Part shown: positions 21,760-32,979 of the stretch, piece after piece
Position numbering within the stretch: position 1 is the first letter of the stretch
How the letters are laid out: each line of letters starts with the position of its first letter
From: Malus domestica
Taxonomy: Eukaryota > Streptophyta > Magnoliopsida > Rosales > Rosaceae
Direction of reading: 5' to 3'
NCBI RefSeq assembly: GCF_042453785.1
Contig: NC_091667.1
Span: 35,022,001 to 35,086,000 of the forward strand
Length of the DNA: 64,000 nt
Made by a program: the position numbers and the translations under genes
Notes under the pieces: generated by a model
The model's input: the letters and a program-made list of their open reading frames with translations, nothing else
Database searches by the model: none
What the model was told of the DNA's origin: nothing

Positions 21760-24700
21760 ATGGCTTCTGTGTCCAGTCAGCCACAGTTCCGGTACACTCA
21801 GCCACCATCTAAGGTCCTTCATTTAAGGAACTTGCCGTGGGAGTGTACGGAGGAGGAACTGATAGAACTGGGAAAGCCATTTGGTAAAGTTGTCAACACA
21901 AAGTGCAATGTTGGAGCAAACCGTAATCAGGCATTTATTGAATTTGTGAGTGTAATTTCAGTTTTTGGTTGTAGATCATTCTGCTTTTAATATAAGTTTT
22001 ACTGATTAACATTTTCCTTTAATATTTCATGAACTTTTTAGGCAGATTTAAATCAAGCTATTGCGATGATATCATATTATGCGTCATCTTCAGAACCCGC
22101 TCAAGTAAGGGGGAAAACTGTTTACCTACAGTACTCCAATAGGCAAGAGATAGTGAACAACAAAACAGCCGCAGATGTTGCAGGAAATGTACTGTTGGTA
22201 ACAATAGAAGGTGCGGATGCACGCCTTGTCAGCATAGATATTTTCCACCTGGTAAGCAATTTTGCCTGCTTCCATGTTATAGTTAAACAGGTAAACATTT
22301 CAGTACAAATATGTTAGCATTAAGGTATTGTGTTTGGGTTGTAAATCCTCTTGTTCTGGGGTGCTTTTGTTTGACATGAATGTGAATGGATCAGCAGGCC
22401 CATTTCAAGAGAAAATCTTCAATGGCAGCTTAGTGCATCGGGAGAAAGAGCACATGAGTGTTTGTCTCCTTTCTCCTTCTCTTAACACTGCCTCTTTCTT
22501 CCCTACTCTTCCTCCTCATGATCCTAATCCTACCACTCTAATAGCGTGGAATGCTTTCATTTCTTCTCTTGTGCACCGTGCATATCCCCTTTTTTTATTT
22601 ATACATGCTCGTTTTGTAGAATTTGTTTCTTTTGCTTTGTTTCGTCAGCATGATTGTCTCACACTTTTATGTTATAGTATGTCTCAAGTGTTTAATTGCA
22701 CCCCAAGTGTAAATTTAGGAGCATGTTATACAAAAACTGGCTATATGCTTTAACGATGTCAATTAAAAGGTTAATGACATTGCTCTTATTCTCCTTAACT
22801 AAACTGGAATTCCGTGGCCCCATAGTTCTGTAGACCATTCCTAAGTTGTAAAGTTCTGTTATAATTTGTAGATAGGATAATGATTTTCAAATATGTTAGT
22901 TGAAAGATTAAGAATACTCCCTAAAAATAAAATCAATGTCGCTTTTGTTTTTTAATAGGCTTTAAAAGAAGTTTTGCTCATAAAGAAAAGAATAATAATT
23001 GTAAGCTTTTTAAAGTTGGGAAAAAAAAATTTTGCTTACCACATTAAGAATAAGTTTCTAATCATCTTATCTTTTTCACCCCAATAGGAAGTGGTCGTTG
23101 AATATTTTAGGAATATTTTTCATCACTTTGTTTTTTTTTTCTATAATTTTATTGAGTGGGAATACATCACATTAAACTTGATACAATTGTGGTGCACCAC
23201 TAGCAAGAAGGTCTCCCTGGTGTTAGTTGAATTCATATTAAAAGATTTAGTTAATAGATAATCCTTTAGTTTCCTGCATCTTTTTTGTTAATTTGTTGCT
23301 TTCATTTTTTATGGTTCATATGTGAAGCTGTTTTTTGAAGATAGTATAATCTGTTTCTTAGATGTTTTACAGTACCTGGAAAATAAAATGTGTGTTATTT
23401 ACTAATTGACAATAATTTTTCAAGGGCTTATCTCTGAAAGTTTGTTTTAAAGTGTATTTCCCTATGTATATTATTCTGAATATTATTCTAGTGATGCAGG
23501 TATTTTCAGCTTTTGGGTTTGTGCACAAGATAACTACATTTGAGAAGACTGCAGGATTCCAGGTCTATACGAGTTAATTTTCTTTTAAATTTCTAACCGG
23601 CTTCCCATTTCCCTCTCTATCTATCTCATTTTGTATTCTTCTTTTCAGGCACTGGTGCAATTTTCAGATGCAGAAACTGCCACTTCTGCCAAAACTGCAC
23701 TGGATTCAAGAATCATCCCTAGGTGACAGTTGTGTTAGTTGTTTTACGTGGTATCAAGTATGAGATTCTAAATTGGTTCACACGTATATGATCTAGTCAC
23801 CTGTTGGCTATTAGACACCCTGTAGGGCACAACTGTTATGTAGGAAAACAGATTTTTGAACTTTTGGGCGTGTTCTAGTGCTATAATCTCTATTAGTTAG
23901 TTGTCATAAATGTTGCTTTTAGATGATATTCGGTGATGATGGCTCATTTCTGCCTGTATTCTTTCTAATTTGTGTTGTCCGTCTTTCATTTGGTACAGGT
24001 ATCTGCTCCCCGAGTATGTGGGACCATGTACTCTCAGGATAACATATTCTGGACACACTGATTTGAGTGTGAAATTTCAAAGTCACCGAAGCAGGTATTC
24101 ACGTTTGTTTTTTGTTTTTCCTGTTCCTTGGAAATAATTCCTAATTTTATGTTGCACCCTCCTACATTGTTGTCTTTATGATGTTTCCTTTTCTTGTAAT
24201 TATTTATGAAATAATAAATGTTTTCTATTATTTGGACCATCTTTATCTCTATGTTGGTGACCACTGTTCTCACTTTAACCGTTTTCCTGATTCAGGGACT
24301 ACACTAATCCTAACCTTCCAGTTGCTCCATCAGCCATAGATGGAAGTGGTCAGGTAATGCATTGATGGGGGAAAAATCTCTTATTAGATTATATCATGAA
24401 GCAGGCATACATTTCTGTACGAAGGCCCTTGTTCATAGAGTATCCATTCCGCAACCTTGGCATGCATGTCACATAAAAATGTTTTATATATTTACGAGGC
24501 ATTTTAGGTACATATCTATAAATTGGGGAAAGGAAGAATTAAATTCGACTGCTGTTGCTCTTTCTAGGAAATACTTGAGACTAGTTCAAAATTGTGATGT
24601 AAACTTGTATCTTGGGGCATGTTATATCGTACCTCTATTAATAGAGTTCACTGTTTAATCAATACAGCTAATTGTGGGATTGGATGGGAAAAAGCTAGAA

Positions 24701-25821
24701 TCGGAGAGTAACGTCCTTCTTGCATCCATCGAAAACATGCAGTATGCTGTCACCTTGGACGTTTTACACATGGTATGTCTGATTAATTTATAAATATGAT
24801 TGTATTTTTTTAACCATGTGGATTCAGTCAGAAACTGATCTTTTCCTTTTCCTGCCACTAGGTCTTTTCTGCTTTCGGGCCTATTCAAAAGATCGCCATG
24901 TTTGATAAGAACGGAGGGGTTCAGGCTTTGATTCAGTATCCAGGTACCTTTCTACTTCCTCTCTTTCATGGTTTTCAAAACTGGAAGGGTTTGGTCTGAC
25001 CTGATTAATTGGGAACCAGCCAGCTGACATGTCTATGGTTGAACCTAACCCTCACAGATTTTGATTCTTGAACCTAGGGCTTACTGACTTTGATTGAACC
25101 ACCTTAGCCTTGCTCGTTGAATGTTATTTTGTTATTACCGGTGTACACGGGTGCTGCTTTTTACAATTCCTGTTGAAGTAACTGCTGATTTTACACGGTG
25201 CTAATTATGTTACGGCTTTCAGATGTTCAGACAGCTGTTGTTGCCAAGGAAGCCTTAGAAGGGCATTGCATTTACGATGGAGGGTTTTGCAAGCTCCACA
25301 TCTCATATTCACGCCATACCGATCTTAGCATAAAGGTAACCTAAATATCCGTACTCCCTGAAGTTCTCTCCTGGACTAGTCATTTGCCCTTCTCTTTGGA
25401 GTTCATTTTTGTTTTTCAACTTCCCCATGAGATCGGCAGACAAGCTGCGCCTAATGTTCTGCCCCTACCATGCTGATTACAGGTGAACAATGACCGGAGC
25501 AGAGACTATACGATCCCTACCATTCCAATTGTGACCGCACAACCATCAATTCTAGGACAACAGCCGGTTCATCAGATGAGTCCCGCGGTGCCTCCATACA
25601 ACGGGGCTCAATATGCTCCAACTGATCAGGCCGTGATGCCTCAGCCTTCTGCAGGGTGGGGACCAACTGTTCCGGCAGTTCCTCAGTCCATGCCCATTCA
25701 GATGCATAATCAACCGTACATGCCACCCGGAACTATGCCTATATCTTCTCCTCAAATGGGCCCTGGGATGATGCAGAGCGGTCCGCCGCCTCCGCCCTAC
25801 CACCGTGGTCATGTGCAATGA
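21760..25821 (+). CDS. PTB: Polypyrimidine tract-binding protein homolog (PTB1/2 type)
   Basis: This RNA-binding splicing regulator binds CU-rich pre-mRNA and controls exon inclusion; in plants it also acts in mRNA stability. Ten coding exons can be joined in phase: 21760-21945, 22042-22251, 23500-23562, 23649-23722, 23999-24094, 24296-24353, 24668-24772, 24862-24943, 25223-25335, 25483-25821. The result is 441 residues, near the Arabidopsis PTB1/2 size. Three RRM domains are seen: RRM1 about 17-95 (KVLHLRNLPW), RRM2 about 111-205 (NVLLVTIEG), RRM3 about 244-330 (NVLLASIENMQ). The C-terminal tail is rich in Pro, Met, Gly and Gln. Intron 2 is much longer than the others (1248 bases) and holds a candidate poison exon and CU-rich tract, suggesting autoregulation as reported for Arabidopsis PTBs. 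A convergent ABA receptor gene lies 680 bases downstream. Confidence 0.94.
22398..22520 (+). promoter_or_regulatory. Candidate poison exon and CU-rich tract in PTB intron 2
   Basis: GGATCAGCAG is a plausible acceptor ending at 22397. If splicing from exon 2 enters here, the frame reads eleven codons and then TAG at 22431-22433, which would trigger nonsense-mediated decay. Immediately downstream, 22462-22518 is strikingly pyrimidine-rich, with CTCCTTTCTCCTTCTCTT, CCTCTTTCTTCC and CTCTTCCTCCTC blocks, the kind of site PTB itself binds. The exon's donor was not settled; no strong GTAAG follows closely. Arabidopsis PTB1/2 are known to autoregulate through an exon of this type. Confidence 0.55.
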
Positions 25822-26502
25822 CGTGACTCTTTAAGGAAACTCGCTGTTAAGTCTAGTAGAAATTACATTTCCCAGTTGAAGTTGTTCTCAATTGGAAAAA
25901 GATCCGTAACCAGATTTCAATTTATCTTGATTATTCGTTTTCGGTTTTTCGAGTTTGTCTTGTTTTTTTTCATGTTTCATATGATCGTAACATAATTTTT
26001 TGGGTTGTGGTTTTTCATACGTAAACGTAAGCATATTCAGGAGGAATTGTTCCGATTCCGACAAGCCGCCGCCGCCGCCTCCGCAATGGATTCCACCTTT
26101 GGTAACATTATTAGAGAAGAGAAGCAAGAGGTTAAGAAAAGCAAGAAGCAGAAGCTGAAAGCATCCAAAAGCAGTGTACAGACGCCGTCTCTCGGCATAT
26201 ATGTACACGACCAAAATCATATCACCAAAACAGAACCCCGTCCCTTTTTTCTTCCTGTACTTTTCATTTGCGAAAGGGTTACAGAAACCTTTATCAGCTG
26301 TGGTTCTTACGATCCTACACACAGGAAGTTTAACAATTTAATTTTGTACCGACGCAAGCAAAAATACGAGGGCGTTTCGTGTGTGTGAAATCGAAGTGTA
26401 CAACTGCCTGTCCGTCTCCCAAACCTCCAAGTTACGAAAGCCTCGGAAGCTTCATCCCTGGCAGTCTCTCTCGCCTCCAACACGTGTTATCGGTTCCAAT
26501 TT
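25822..26502. other. Space between convergent PTB and PYL genes
   Basis: This should hold the 3' untranslated regions of both genes. A 127-codon frame at 26005-26388 is low in motif content and overlaps this space, so it is not called. Confidence 0.6.
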
Positions 26503-28367
26503 TCAGAGCCGATCAATTGGCTCAGTTCGGTCCTGTACCGCAAGTCGCTCTGAGACGTCTGAAAGTGATTTGAGATTGCACTGGATCAAGGCTTCGACAA
26601 AGTAGCAGGTCTCATCCTTGGTGTTCCCTTCAGGAATGTCAACTACAAATGACTCAATCACCAGAGTCCCCGGTCTTCCATCAATGATCTCTGGATGGAG
26701 GGAGATGATTGAAGAGTAGTTCTGAGGAAAAAATAATAAGAACAAGTTAAGTATATATAGGCTGGTTGCATAATAGCAGAACAAAAGGATCCACCAAAAA
26801 ACAAGGGCTCCACATTTTCCGTTCACGAGATCCACTCACTGATCCAGAAATTATATGAGGATCAGTTTTCGGCTCAGAGGCTTGTATACAGGCCTACTGT
26901 AGTCAACAGAGGCCTCGTTGCTGCTTAGTGCAGATAGCGTGAGAGTTTTATGGTTAACCCTAAGGATTGATATATGTGTAATCGTTCATATGTATCTTAC
27001 ATTATCAGTCAGATTCAAGTCGATAACATCATCCAAATTCAACCATATATATGCCATCAAGTACCAATATTAAACTTAGAGACCGATGCCAGTGGTCACT
27101 GATTAAAAGGAAAAAAGAATCAACACCGTAAATTTAAATTTGAGCAGCCAAAGCTGAAACCTGTTTCAGGAAATCTTTTACTGTTTCCATTAAATTTTGA
27201 TGTGATCACGTTCAACGGGCCCAAAAACTTCAGACTAATATGCAGAGACTCCGATGAACACAGAACTTCATATTAAAATCTTGCGAACTAGTTAACCTTT
27301 TAGCTTGCATGCTGAGAAATGTGCAACCAAATAAAAGGAAAAGAGAAGAATGTGCTGAATTATAAAAGGAAAGGGTCTCCATACCCTAAGTCTGTGATCC
27401 CCACCAATTATTTTAATGCTAAGAATATGCTCCTCGTCGTCAAGAAGTTCCAATCTTTCAGTACTTGTAGTGGCAGGAAGCCCAGACTTAACATCAACTT
27501 CTCTGAGACTTCCAATCTCAAGGTTCCCCTGCACCACACACCTGCTGACAAATGGTTTATACTTTTGTGGCTGATCAAATCGTCTTACCAACGACCAAAC
27601 CTGAAGAGAAACAAAACAATTCACATTACCAAAAAGGGATAACTGCTCATACTCATTGAGAATCTCTCTCAAACACACCTTAATCTTCCATTGGAAACAA
27701 TCGAACATAAAAAAATACCAGAAAAGCAATCAAAATTTCCTTTCTTTTTTCTATTTCTCCCCAATTTTCTTAACAACTACACACGCAGAGACACCGTGAT
27801 TAAAGAGCTACAATGATCTAATCGATCAACACCCCACATCAATGTAGGCAAAAACATTAAGGAATCCAATACAAACTCCACAGATTAAAGCTCAGATGCT
27901 CTCCAGAAATGCGATCACACATGTCCTAAGGAAAAAGAACAAAACTTTATAGAGCAAAAACAATCCGAAATGTCGAATCCCAGTAACCCCATCTTCACAA
28001 ACTGATGCCACAACTCCTACATTAAACTCCAAATCCAATTGTAACATGAACACCCACCTACCTATTTGTGACATGCATGATATTTACATCTCCAATAGAC
28101 AAACCCCAGATCAAAACTAATCAAATAAATAAAAATCCTACAGCTTCATAGATAGATACAGAGAGAGAGAGAGAGAGAGAGATGTACAAGATGGACAGGG
28201 GCTTTGATGTACCGGACGAGAGTAGATGTACACTGATGGTCGTTAAGGTCGTGCCTGTGGTGCCTCCGAATGTAGTCGCTCACTATCCCGCCAAACCCCA
28301 CTCCTCCTCCGCCGCCTCCTCCGCCCCCTCCGCCCCCTCCGCCTCCATTCTTATTCCCATTCATCAT
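26503..28367 (-). CDS. PYR/PYL/RCAR abscisic acid receptor, PYL8/PYL9 type
   Basis: This soluble START-like receptor binds abscisic acid and then inhibits clade A PP2C phosphatases, starting ABA signalling. Predicted minus-strand exons are 28367-28188, 27600-27385 and 26721-26503, in phase, totalling 204 residues. Three exons are typical of the PYL7-10 subfamily. Visible features: the pocket lysine in YKPF (Lys74), the gate loop SGLPA (99-103), the latch HRL (129-131) and the C-terminal helix from DETCYFVEAL onward. The subfamily hallmark YIRRHHRH follows the N-terminus. The N-terminus has a run of 15 glycines (residues 8-22) encoded by a (CCN)n/(GGN)n tract, which I do not recall from other PYLs. 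The first of two adjacent ATGs was chosen. The leader contains a GA-rich stretch near 28528-28545. Confidence 0.94.
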
Positions 28368-28855
28368 CTTCCTCTAAACCAATCAAACACTTTCTATTAA
28401 AACCAACAAAAATAAATCACCTTTCTCAATAAACCAACCAACCAAACATTCACAAACTCACCTAACGCAGCCTTATCTTCCACCTTCAAGCTCTAAACTT
28501 TCCGTCTACAAAACCAATACCGATTGAGAGAAAGAGAGAGAGAGTCAACCCGGTTCGACTCGGTGGCTCTCGGTCAAAGACTGGGAGTGTGAAAGGAAGA
28601 AGTTAGGTAGCCGGTGAGAGAGAAGGGTAAGAGAGTGACCGCCATAGATAGAGAAGAAGCGCCTCAGGCCTCCCTATCATCCCATCACCAATCCCACCCC
28701 TTTTTAATACATCAATACTTTAAACTCCCCAACCAAAAAACAATAATTTCCAACTTTAGTTAATTAAATTAAATTTGCAATTACTTTTGTCTGATAACGC
28801 AATTTGCATTAGATTATACTTTTCTTGTCTTGCAAATGCCCTCTCTTTTGGAGAG

Positions 28856-28983
28856 GGGAACTTTAACGAAAAATCATATTTTTATACTAAAAAAATCAAT
28901 CTTGGTACTATTCATTTTACCCTTTATTTTGTTCTTATCATTAAAACTCAAAGTTTTCAAGTCATTTTCATTAGTTTTCCTCC
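28856..28983 (+). mobile_element. MITE, family B, copy 1
   Basis: GGGAACTTTAACGAAAAATC at the left and AAGTCATTTTCATTAGTTTT at the right match the copies at 42532, 47083 and 61421. Internally it contains CTTGGTACTATTCATTTTACC. It lacks the internal 'GGTACTGTTCAC' segment of the longer copies. It lies about 490 bases upstream of the PYL start codon. Confidence 0.75.
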
Positions 28984-28989
28984 CCTTGT

Positions 28990-29127
28990 TTTATTCTCAT
29001 CCCCTCTTCTTACATATTGTTTTTTCGTCGTATTATCTCTATAAAAAAAATTAATATAAGATGTTGACGTGATTAAACAGTAACCGTTCAAATAGGAGGA
29101 GAGGGAAGGAGAGAGAATCCTCCTCCA
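28990..29127 (+). mobile_element. MITE, family D, copy 2
   Basis: Shares ATAAGATGTTGACGTG and GTAACCGTTCAAAT with the copies near 897 and 60066, followed by the purine-rich arm GGAGGAGAGGGAAGGAGAG. It abuts the family B element. Borders are approximate. Confidence 0.6.
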
Positions 29128-29995
29128 TCTTTTGGATGGTAACTGTGAACATGCCATGACTTCTTGTCTGGTTCTGAGAATTTTGTTTTTCTGTGACTTA
29201 ATTGTCCTTCAAGGTTGCGTAAGGGTTTGGGTATGGCAACTTGACCAGCTAGATGGTTTAACTCATGATCTTTTTGGATTTGGATACTATCTAGGCCCAG
29301 GCGGGCACAACTCACCCTGTAGATGGTTTGACTCCCAGCTCTGGTGAGTGTGGCCTTCAACTGGTCAAGTTCCTTTTACTAAGGTTTATCTCCTCACGAT
29401 GTTATATTGGTTCTAAATACATATAGCTAATCATGTATTATTATGTGTTTAATTTCCTCACGTGACAATACTCGATTGACTTAAAATATCACCATAATAA
29501 CATCTTAGATGCAGGTTAAGTCATTCTCTAATTGTTGCTTTTTTTGCCGCTAATTGATGAAGCAATCTTTAAGAGAAGTCCGCTATTGAGCTTATGTCGT
29601 TAGTTATTGTCCTAATACCAATTAGTTATTAATCTAGTTATATACTTCTCTTACCGGTACTTAGAGGGGCTCTAAATCCATTTTCTCTCACCCATCTGGT
29701 TATAAGAGGTATTGTCCGAAAACTCCCAAACTCAATTTGAGACGTTCTTCACTAGCCACTGTAATTTGTAGACCATGCCAAAGGCAGAATAGTATTTTAC
29801 AAATGCTCTCAATTCAATTTATCTTAAGCTACATTAACTATTTAATTTGATAATTAATTAAAGGTCATTTACTTGTTTATTTCTTACAATAAATAATGTA
29901 TATTGTTTAGTTTACCTTCTGGTGGTCTATGCCCGAAAGAATTAGGGTCACATGGCCTTCAATGAATAACGGATAACAGCTAATGGTCCTATGTA
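29128..29995. other. Intergenic, nothing recognised
   Basis: A 24-base motif around AGATGGTTTAACTC / AGATGGTTTGACTC occurs twice (about 29251 and 29320), suggesting a small old duplication. No gene was recognised. Confidence 0.5.
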
Positions 29996-30000
29996 CTAAG

Positions 30001-31091
30001 TGAAAGTTCTAAGATGGTACTAGTTTAACCTAAAGGGGGTTGAATAGGTTCCAATTTAAAAGTCCAATTCAAATTTCAATTTAATTTTCAGTTCTCAAAT
30101 TAATCCACATTCACATCACATATAAACTATCCTACACATATGCAATTATAAAGATAAATAAAATGTGCACACGGGATGTAGGATTTTACGAGGCAAAACC
30201 CACCACTGGGAAAATCCTCGGGCTACCAAGCCAGGAAGCACTAAGAAAGAAAGAATACATAAAGACTTACAAAACTCATCAACTAGACACTCATACCAGT
30301 TGGCAGCTTTGTCTCCGCGCTTTGCTACTCGATCTTTCTTCAGTCTTCGAGTTGAAGTGGCACGACACTAACGCAGCCGTCAATCACCTTTCCCTCGAAC
30401 TTTGCAGGATGCTAACTCGATCATGCAGAATGTTTATATGATGAAGTGTTTGTTTGAAAAACAATCAATTACGAAAATCACAAAGCTCATTTCCATAATT
30501 GATATTCAATTTAAAAAACCAAATGAAAATCAGCATGAAAATAATATTTTCTCTTTAAAAACACATGCTATTGAAACCACAAGACAGCAGCAATATCAAA
30601 AATATTTTTTTTTCTTATTCCCAAAAACGCCAAGCTGCTGCCTATCTTTTGTTTGTCAAAGAACGCCCAAATATATGCATGTGTGGCTGCCTTTTAAACA
30701 AAACAAAACCCTAACCTCCTGTATACCTCACGGCACCTCACCAATTAAATTGATAAGGATGGCAAACCATTTAGATAACTCCCATGCAATCAGATTATTT
30801 TGAAATCATGTTTTAATAATTAATGTAGAAAGGGTAAGTCATTCTAAAGAGATAAAACCCACAAAGGGTAAGAGTCCTAACCCAAATACGATAACATGAG
30901 ATATCAGATGAATGTAGTTGGATGCATGCATGCAAACGTACCTGGATGAGTATCGTGTTTTAGTAACATCTTCGCATTGAAAGTGTGAGAAACCTCCCTA
31001 GACTAAAACTATTACAATTGTAAATATGTAACAAGTCTAAGCTATTACAGACTCAGGCATTTTGTCAGGGATTGCCAATTTTACCCTAACA
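30001..31091 (-). repeat. 3' LTR of the gag-only element
   Basis: Starts TGAAAGTTCTA and ends CCCTAACA on the plus strand. It is nearly identical to 34989-36079. The plus-strand open frames inside it (30163-30803) are repeated in the other LTR and run against the gag direction, so they are not called as genes. Confidence 0.95.
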
Positions 31092-31576
31092 ATCTCCCCC
31101 TTTGGCATTTCCTAGACAAAATCCTCTATCACAGTATTACAGACAACTAATAAACTTAACGACCATGCATAACATTGAAGTCTGTAACCTGCACACACTC
31201 AAACAAGAAAACCTGTGACGTACAAAAGATATATGCTGCTGTAAATGAAAGCATTTATCTATAATAGCAAGCAACCAAAAACAACCAGGCTCTCGAAATT
31301 CTACTTCTCCCCCTAAATATAGGCTTCCTACTTCTCCCCCTTTTTGTCTAGAAAGGTCAAAGGCCTTAGAGTTAACCATCAGGTGCAGTCAGCGGAAGAT
31401 AAGTGGAACAAAACAAAATGTGATAAAATAAAAGTGGGGACGAAATTGGGAGGAAAAGAATATCAAAGTAATGATCAAAAGAATAAACATGGAAAGAAAC
31501 GAACATCTTTCATATTGTTAAGCTCCCCCTAAACAAATGCTTTAAAAAATATAATGAAATGCAGCACGCAAATGAT

Positions 31577-31578
31577 AT

Positions 31579-31626
<48 letters not shown>
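31577..31626. repeat. (TA)n microsatellite inside the LTR element
   Basis: TA repeats interrupted by one TG, followed by a T run to about 31637. Confidence 0.9.
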
Positions 31627-31633
<7 letters not shown>

Positions 31634-32979
31634 TTTATGAGAAGCATATAATTGTTCCAACAAGAATGAAAGAGTGCAAAAACACATGTAGTTATGAATC
31701 CTCATTCACAAGCTAACATTGTCCCTAAAATATAACATGTATGAGTGTAGTTGCAAGTATAGCCGAAAGTTGATACTACACAAATGTAATTAAGTCTTAC
31801 AGGACCAACTTAACTTTAACCCTTAAGCTCACAAGATATACGCTCGAATTTTCATTCAAAGTGTTTGGGGGTAAGTGTATACGCTCAAAAGATCATTACA
31901 TGAATGTTCTACCATAGGCTTGCAGATTGATCTCATCTCCACACATCAAAAATTACCTTCTTTGGATCAAGTAGGTCTTTGTGAAGGGTTGTAATGGGGC
32001 TTCAGGTACTCGGTTAAAGAAATGAAGGATATAGGAAACACAAAGTCTAAGAAACTAATAGAGTAGTTGGAAATGAAACCAAGAGAGAAATACAACAACG
32101 AACCAGGTAACTTAGCACTCAATTGAGCGGTTGGATTTAAGACATGAACGACATACAACCGCACAATTCATTTCAGATGATTCTTGCTCTTCATTTAGAC
32201 CAACACACTTGATTTCTTATAATGCTGGCAGCTCACTTATGATTCATAGTGACTTCTTTTCCTCTTTTCTTCTTTTGCTTTTCATGTGTTGTTGGCTTTC
32301 TTCACAAAATTTTGCATCTTCAACTTTTAAATAACATTGAACTCTCTCCTTTGAAAAACGTACTCTACTAGCTTCTTAGTAGGGTAGGGAATTTTTAATG
32401 TAAGAGGCTAGGTAAGGAAAATGTAGGTTTAAGAACAAAAGGCTTACATATAGGCTCAAAAGGGTTAACTGGGGGAAAACATATAAGGCACTGGCATATA
32501 TGGCAATGATGGTAAGTCCTAATGCCTACTATCGTCTCCAAAATAGAATAATATATGATACAAAGTTTTGAGAGGTCTCAAAGCAAGTTCTAGAGAAGCA
32601 AAACACATAAGATCACACACATGAAAAAAATAAGAGTGTATGAAAAATGCACACACTATATTTAGGCACAAAAGCTCACATGGGTGCGGGTTTTACTCAA
32701 GTTAAACATGTTCAACTCATTAACATTGATATATTATCAACAAGGGGCTATTGTCCACAACAGAGTCAAACATATCATGCTAGGGTCATGTTATCAAGTG
32801 AACAAAGCTAGAATTCATATGAAATCATACTTTTCCATTTTTCCTCATACATTTTTAAAATTTTTATTTTTATTTTTATTTTTATTTTTTAACAAGAAGA
32901 AGGACAAAAAATGCAGTATTTATGCTATATGAACATGCAAGCATGCATTAATGAAAATATTTGCAAAGAGAGAGCTTAG

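Noticed and set aside
25517..25818. Two minus-strand frames of 69 and 88 codons
   Set aside because: They are antisense shadows of the last PTB exon, whose Pro-rich codons suppress stops.
26005..26388. 127-codon frame with KKSKKQKLKASKSS
   Set aside because: Lies in the 3' space between two convergent genes, with no recognised domain or splice partner.
30163..30803. Plus-strand frames of 92 and 133 codons, repeated at 35151-35791
   Set aside because: They lie inside the LTRs, run against gag, and show no domain; the repetition only reflects LTR identity.
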